Shown: positions 59,486 through 64,000 of the stretch, piece after piece
How the letters are laid out: every line of letters begins with the position of its first letter
How positions within the stretch are numbered: position 1 is the first letter of the stretch
NCBI RefSeq assembly: GCF_028372415.1
Contig: NC_092877.1
Span: forward strand, 210,916,116 to 210,980,115
Source of the DNA: Notamacropus eugenii
Taxonomy: Eukaryota; Chordata; Mammalia; Diprotodontia; Macropodidae
Length of the DNA: 64,000 nucleotides
Reading direction: 5' to 3'
The notes under the pieces: model-generated
What the model was told of the DNA's origin: nothing
The model's input: the letters and a program-made list of their open reading frames with translations, nothing else
Databases searched by the model: none
Translations under genes and position numbers: made by a program

Positions 59486-59575
59486 TTGAATTGAGTGTTT
59501 GGCGAGTTTTGGCACTTGTGCAATATGCTTCAATAACTTTTAGAATCTGGGCATCTTCTTCCAAGGCAGCTGTAC
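59486..59575 (-). CDS. ARHGEF7: ARHGEF7 exon: GIT-binding region
   Basis: This 90-nt exon is bounded by acceptor GATAG and donor GTAAG. It encodes 29 full codons starting TAALEEDAQ and ending TRQTLNS, entered in phase 2 and left after one base of the next codon. The helix around [18 protein letters not shown] matches the beta-PIX segment known to bind the Spa2-homology domain of GIT1/GIT2, which makes it the scaffold's main partner site. The exit phase fits the acceptors at both 55244 and 46995, so either exon can follow. No stop or frameshift is seen. Confidence 0.93.
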
Positions 59576-60520
59576 CTATCAACAGAAGAGCAAAATCTGA
59601 CATCAATTAAGGAAACATTTAATACTTTGATGGATCCAAGTGATTCCTGTCCATGCCCTTCTGGGAATCTGCCACAAGGATCCATACTGTGGGTCTCTCC
59701 AGATCTCTTGACATTGCCTGGACAATATAGAGGACATGGATTAACCATCAGTTTTCTTTCCTTCTTGTTTTATGACTAGTCCACCTTTTTTTCTAGCCAT
59801 ACAATTCCTAATGACATTCTTTCCACTGCTTCTCCTGTGCAACTCATCATTAAGAATACTAGCTTTGAAAACTGATTTCCCCAAAGAATTCACGTAAAAT
59901 GAAATTCATCCTGAAAACTGTCTCACTGAGACACCTAGAATTTCTTCAAATTAAAGTATGTTTCATTTAATACTTTTCAAGAAGTCAGTGACTTCAGACA
60001 TTTTCAGTCAAATGCAGTAATGAATTTTTGGAATTACTTATAATAATACACTTCACATGTGTTAAATACATTTTGAAAATACAAAGTCAATAATTCAACA
60101 TCAAAAAGGAATATATAAGAAAATTAACCTTTTTTCCTTTGCTGGTCATTTTTTCCCAGAGTTTTTAAGGTGCTTTTACTGTTACATTTTACTGAATAAC
60201 CATTATCAAAAGAACATCAGTGAACTAAAAATCATTAAGAGCTTTGTTTATAGTACTGCTACCAACTGATAAGCTAAATAACTTTTAACTGAGATACAGG
60301 AACAACAAATTATAAGAGTTCTCTGATACACTGAAGCTTCATTTTGGATTATCCAGGTCATTAGATGCTATCACTCAAATATTCCCACAATAATCACTGA
60401 GAGTAGAATCAAGCAATCCTACAGAGAATTTACTTTCTTACTGGCTGATGGTGAGTTAGTAGTATTAAAGATGCAGAATAGAGGGGAAGAGTTAAAAAAT
60501 CCTTCAATGACACCATTCAG
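59576..60520 (-). other. ARHGEF7: ARHGEF7 intron upstream of the GIT-binding exon
   Basis: Repeat-poor A/T-rich DNA that includes the 3' splice site and polypyrimidine region of the exon at 59575. No other exon was seen. Confidence 0.55.
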
Positions 60521-60599
60521 CATCTCGTTTTTTTTCTTCTTCATACAGCCTGAGGTCCAGCCATGGTGTTTTGAAACCAAGGCACATACTTATCTTTCC

Positions 60600-60790
60600 C
60601 AGTAGTCAGCAAGCCTCTTAGTCAACAAATATTTATTAAGTACATAACATGTGCCAGTTACCTGGATAAGCAGTGGGGATACAAAAAAGGGCAAACACCA
60701 AAACAAGACCAACCAGAGCCCCGCAATCAAGGAGTACGTATTCTAATGCAGAAGACAACATGTAATTATGAGGTACCTACAAGATATTCA
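60600..60790 (+). mobile_element. L2 3' tail
   Basis: It has 'caaatatttattaagtacat', 'gcagtggggatacaaaaaag' and 'caaggagtacgtattctaat'. Confidence 0.7.
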
Positions 60791-60794
60791 CCAT

Positions 60795-61585
60795 AAACAA
60801 GAAGTCATCAGAAAGGAAGTGGTGTTAGCATCTGGAGGGCAAGAGGAAAGAGCCAGGAAAGACATCGTTCCTGGGATTTGAGCTAAATTCTGAAGGAATC
60901 TCGGGAAACTAAGAGGTGGAGGTAAGGGGGACAGAGCATTCCAGGGATGAAGACTGCCAGTGCAAAGGGGATGGGAGTATCATGTTTTAAGAATGCCAAG
61001 CAGACCAGTGCCACTATATGTAGAGTCCATGGAAGGGAGATGTGAGAGGCCACAAAGGTAAGAAAGAGGCAGGTTACGTGAAGAGTTTTACATGTCAAAC
61101 TCAGCAGTTTACATTTGATCTTAGAGATGAAGGGCAGCTACTAGAGCTCACAGAGCAGGGAGGGGTGACAAGGTTAGCCCTACACTTTAGAAAAATCATC
61201 CTGGCAGCTGATAGGAGAATGAATTAGAGTAGGCAAAGACTTCAGACAGGAACACTAGTTCAAAAACTACTGCTGTGGTCTAAGAGATAGTTCATTTAGG
61301 CTTGAACTAGGATTATGGCTACATGAGTAGAAAGGAGTGAGTATATACAAGAGATGTTGTGAAGGCAGAAACAACAAGATGAACTGATGGGATGAAAATG
61401 AAGAGTGAAAGAATGCACTGAAATTGTGGGCCAGGATGACGAGGAGAATGGTGGTGTACTCAGTAATGATAGGGAAATTTGGAAGGGGGAAGGTCTTGCT
61501 CGGGAAAGGTAAGTTCTGTTTCAGACATGTTAAATTTGAGATACTTAAAGGATTTAGGGTTGAGATGTCCAAGAGGCATTATTTC
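60795..61585 (-). mobile_element. L2 LINE, minus strand
   Basis: Inverted L2 ORF and 3' wording: 'agagcattccagggatgaag', 'cctacactttagaaaaatca', 'tggtggtgtactcagtaatg' and 'catgttaaatttgagatact'. It ends where the plus-strand L2 begins. Confidence 0.7.
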
Positions 61586-61589
61586 CCAT

Positions 61590-63995
61590 GGCCTACTATG
61601 TCACCTCAGCCACACACAAAAATGTTCATACCCTTAACCTTGCCATTACCCACAAATACTCCACTTCCATGTTAATGATCTCTGAAATTCCCTTATCTGA
61701 TCACAGTCTATTGTCATTTCACCTCTCCCCCTGCCTTGCTACCATAAACCTTGTTCTTTGCCTTGACCTCTCAAGTTGTTTCCTAGACCACCATGTCTAC
61801 ATTAGTGACACTCTCCTCCTTCTTTTCCTATCTTGGTCCCTTGGCAAAGGAGTTCAACTGCACAATGTCCTCTTCTGGTGAATCCCTTGTCCCACTTATA
61901 GCATCACCAATCTTGCCTGCCAAACCTTGGCTCTGGATCATTCCCACCACTGGTTGCCTTTGCTCATCCACGCATGCTGATAAACGAAGCTGGAGAACAT
62001 CAAAAAAACATGTAGACTAGGTCCACTACAATTTATGTTACATAACCCACTGCTACAAGGCAATCCCTTTATAGCTCCCTAATTAACTTGCTATCCCATT
62101 CCTCACAGCAGCTCTTCCAAACCTTTTCATCCCTCCTCAAATCTCCCATAACTCCTCCTGTCCCCTACTGTCTGAGCTAAAGATCTTGCCTTAGAGGTCA
62201 TCTGCCAAGAGAGCCTTCTTCTCTCCTTCCTATTTCCTATCACCCAGCTGCTTTCTACTATTTCCTCCTCCAGCATTGCATCAATCAATCAATCAATCAA
62301 TAGCTGTTAAGTACCTCCTCCTATGTGCCAGGTACTGTGCTAAACTTTGTGCTAAGCATATCACATGAAGAGGTGGTTCTCACATTCTAAATGCACAAGT
62401 GATTCCATACAAGCCTGTCTTTCCCAGCAGATTACCTCCTCTATCATCCTCATGTTCTCACTTCACTTCAATTTCTCCCTATCTAATGGCTGCTTTCCTA
62501 CTGCCTATAAACTGCCCGTAACTACTTCCTCAGAAAGACCTCACACAATTCACTTTATTTGTGCCAGCTTCATCCCATGTCTCATATCTCTTTTATAGCA
62601 AAACTCCTTAAGAAGGTCATCTAGAATAGGTGCTTCCTATTGTAAGCATCTACCCTTTTTCTTCTCTCTCTTTTTTCTCTACAGTCTAGCTTCCAACCTT
62701 GTCATTCAAACAAAACTGCTCTCTCCAAAGTTATCAACAATCTCTGAGTTGCCAACTGTAATAACTTTTCTCAGTCTTCATCCTTCTTGACCCCTCCGTG
62801 GCCTGTGACACTGTCAATCACTCTCTGACATTCTCTCTAGGTTTTCAGGAAGTTGTTCTCCCTAGATTTTCCTCCTATGAATGCTCCTTCCCAGTCTCCT
62901 TTGCTGCATCTTAATCTACGTCAGACCTGCTAAATATGGGTGTCCCAGAGGAACTTGTGCCCTATTCTCTTCTACCATTTTATTTCATGATCATGATCTC
63001 ATTAGCTCCTATAAATTCAACTAGCACTCTATGCTGACGATTTTCAAATCTACTTATCCAGCTGTAACTCCTAAGCCTCAGAATCATATCTTCAAATGTC
63101 TACTGGACATATTTAAACTGGATATTTTAAACTTAATGTTCAAAACTAAACTCATTATATTTCCCCCTAAAACATTTCCCAGTTCCAAACTTCTCTCTTG
63201 CTGTCAAAAGTACCATCATCCTTTCAGACATCCTTGGTTCACAAACAAGATGTCATCCTTGATTCCTCACTCTCTCTCTTTCTCCATATTCAATGTGTTG
63301 CCAAGGTCTGTCAATCTGACCTTTGTAACATCTCTTGCATACATACATACTCTCCTGACATTGCCACCCACCCTGGTGTAGCCCCACATTACCTCATACC
63401 TGGACTATTACAAACCGGTATCTTAACCAAAAGTCTTTCTTACTCCAGTTTGTCCTCCATCAAGCTATCAAAGTGATCTTCCTAAAATTTAGGTTTGATC
63501 ATGTCACTCCCTACTTGATCAATTCCAGTGGCTTACCTATCATCTCCAAAATTGAACATAAAATCTTGCTTGGTGTTCAAAGCCAACCCCCATGTATGCC
63601 TTCCCAATCCTAACTTTATACTGCCATGAACATCACCTCACACTATCATTATATACTCTGCAATCGCGTGGCACTGGCCTCCTAACTTTAGCCCTGGCAC
63701 TGGCTAACCTTGCCAGCGTGGAATGCTTGCTTTCTCATCTCTGCTTCATTGCATCCCTAGCTTTCTTCAAGTGCCAGCTAAAATCCCACATGCTACAGAA
63801 AACCTTTCCTGATCTCTCTTAAATTCAAGTACTTCTCCTCTGTTGCTCACTTCCAATTGATCCTATATATTTAACTTGTTTGCGCAGTTATAGTTGTTCA
63901 AACGCTATCTCTTCCATTAGAATGTGGACTCTGTCTTTTATCTTGGTTTGTATCCCTAGAACTTAGCACAGTGCCTAGAACATATGAGGTGATTA
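61590..63995 (+). mobile_element. Long L2 LINE with reverse-transcriptase relic, plus strand
   Basis: The ORF order is readable for about 2.4 kb. Around 63025 'actctatgctgacgattttc' translates LYADDF, the RT catalytic YADD box. At 63490-63540 'tttgatcatgtcactccct' encodes the DHVTP motif, and the 3' end 'acttagcacagtgcctagaa' reaches the window edge. An L2-tail piece with (TCAA)n is inserted at 62278-62370. Several stops and frameshifts break the ORF. Confidence 0.75.
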
Positions 63996-64000
63996 ATAAA

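Larger units (their letters stand above)
34020..64000 (-). other. ARHGEF7: ARHGEF7 gene, 3' portion (beta-PIX), continuing past the right edge
   Basis: This is the 3' part of the gene for beta-PIX, a Dbl-family Rac1/Cdc42 exchange factor that scaffolds GIT and PAK at focal adhesions and synapses. Five minus-strand exons with GT/AG borders join in frame and encode the C-terminal region. They run from the GIT-binding helix through the coiled coil to the terminal DETNL. The paralogue ARHGEF6 (alpha-PIX) has a similar coiled coil but, from family knowledge, lacks the DETNL PDZ ligand, so ARHGEF7 is preferred. The SH3, DH and PH exons lie to the right of the window. Introns here are 4.2 kb (59.5 to 55.2), 8.1 kb (55.1 to 47.0), 0.6 kb and 9.0 kb. 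Confidence 0.93.

Noticed and set aside
61424-63822. Several plus-strand frames of 75-116 codons
   Set aside because: They are successive fragments of one decayed L2 ORF.
1-64000. CRISPR arrays, operons or prokaryotic defence systems
   Set aside because: The exon-intron gene, SINE/LINE content and microsatellites show this is marsupial nuclear DNA. No regularly spaced repeats were found.

Overview
The window is mammalian nuclear DNA, and the repeat content points to a marsupial. It carries tRNA-derived SINEs whose head reads like ggcagctaggtggtgcagtg, marsupial-type L1 and ORF1-only 'half-L1' (HAL1) elements, and abundant L2, CR1/L3 and MIR-type relics. American and Australian marsupials cannot be told apart from this. 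There are no bacterial-type operons, CRISPR arrays or recognisable viral genes. Most open frames are repeats or chance.

The one clear gene is the 3' end of ARHGEF7 (beta-PIX, a Rac/Cdc42 exchange factor and GIT/PAK scaffold). It lies on the minus strand from the right edge to about 34.0 kb. Five coding exons with consensus splice sites are readable. In gene order they are the GIT-binding helix (59486-59575), an alternative serine-rich exon (55030/55068-55244), a Glu-rich linker (46896-46995), the first part of the trimeric coiled coil (46268-46322), and the last exon (37105-37227), which ends in the PDZ ligand DETNL. A repeat-free 3' UTR follows to a double AATAAA near 34040. The alternative exon can be spliced out through an internal donor, adding exactly 59 codons, or read through to its own stop. 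The second choice gives a protein without the coiled coil and PDZ ligand.

The left 34 kb is intergenic and dense in mobile elements. It includes L1 3' ends in both orientations, a HAL1 with a 5' inversion (10.8-12.3 kb), a HAL1 copy (16.8-19.7 kb), a short L1 with a 17-bp target duplication (19.77-20.49 kb), long L2 tracts (25.8-27.8 and 30.6-32.8 kb) and many SINEs. At 6.69-6.73 kb, on the same strand as ARHGEF7 and downstream of it, a short splice-donor-bounded frame resembles the N-terminus of TEX29, which lies just beyond ARHGEF7 in human. This is a tentative call.

The ARHGEF7 introns hold a second HAL1 (39.35-42.1 kb) with a 288-codon ORF1 frame and a tail grown into a GA microsatellite, a long CR1/L3 relic (43.2-46.0 kb), two same-length hAT-type miniature elements, and opposed L2 copies (60.8-64.0 kb). 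The stretch 46.6-60.5 kb is notably poor in repeats.
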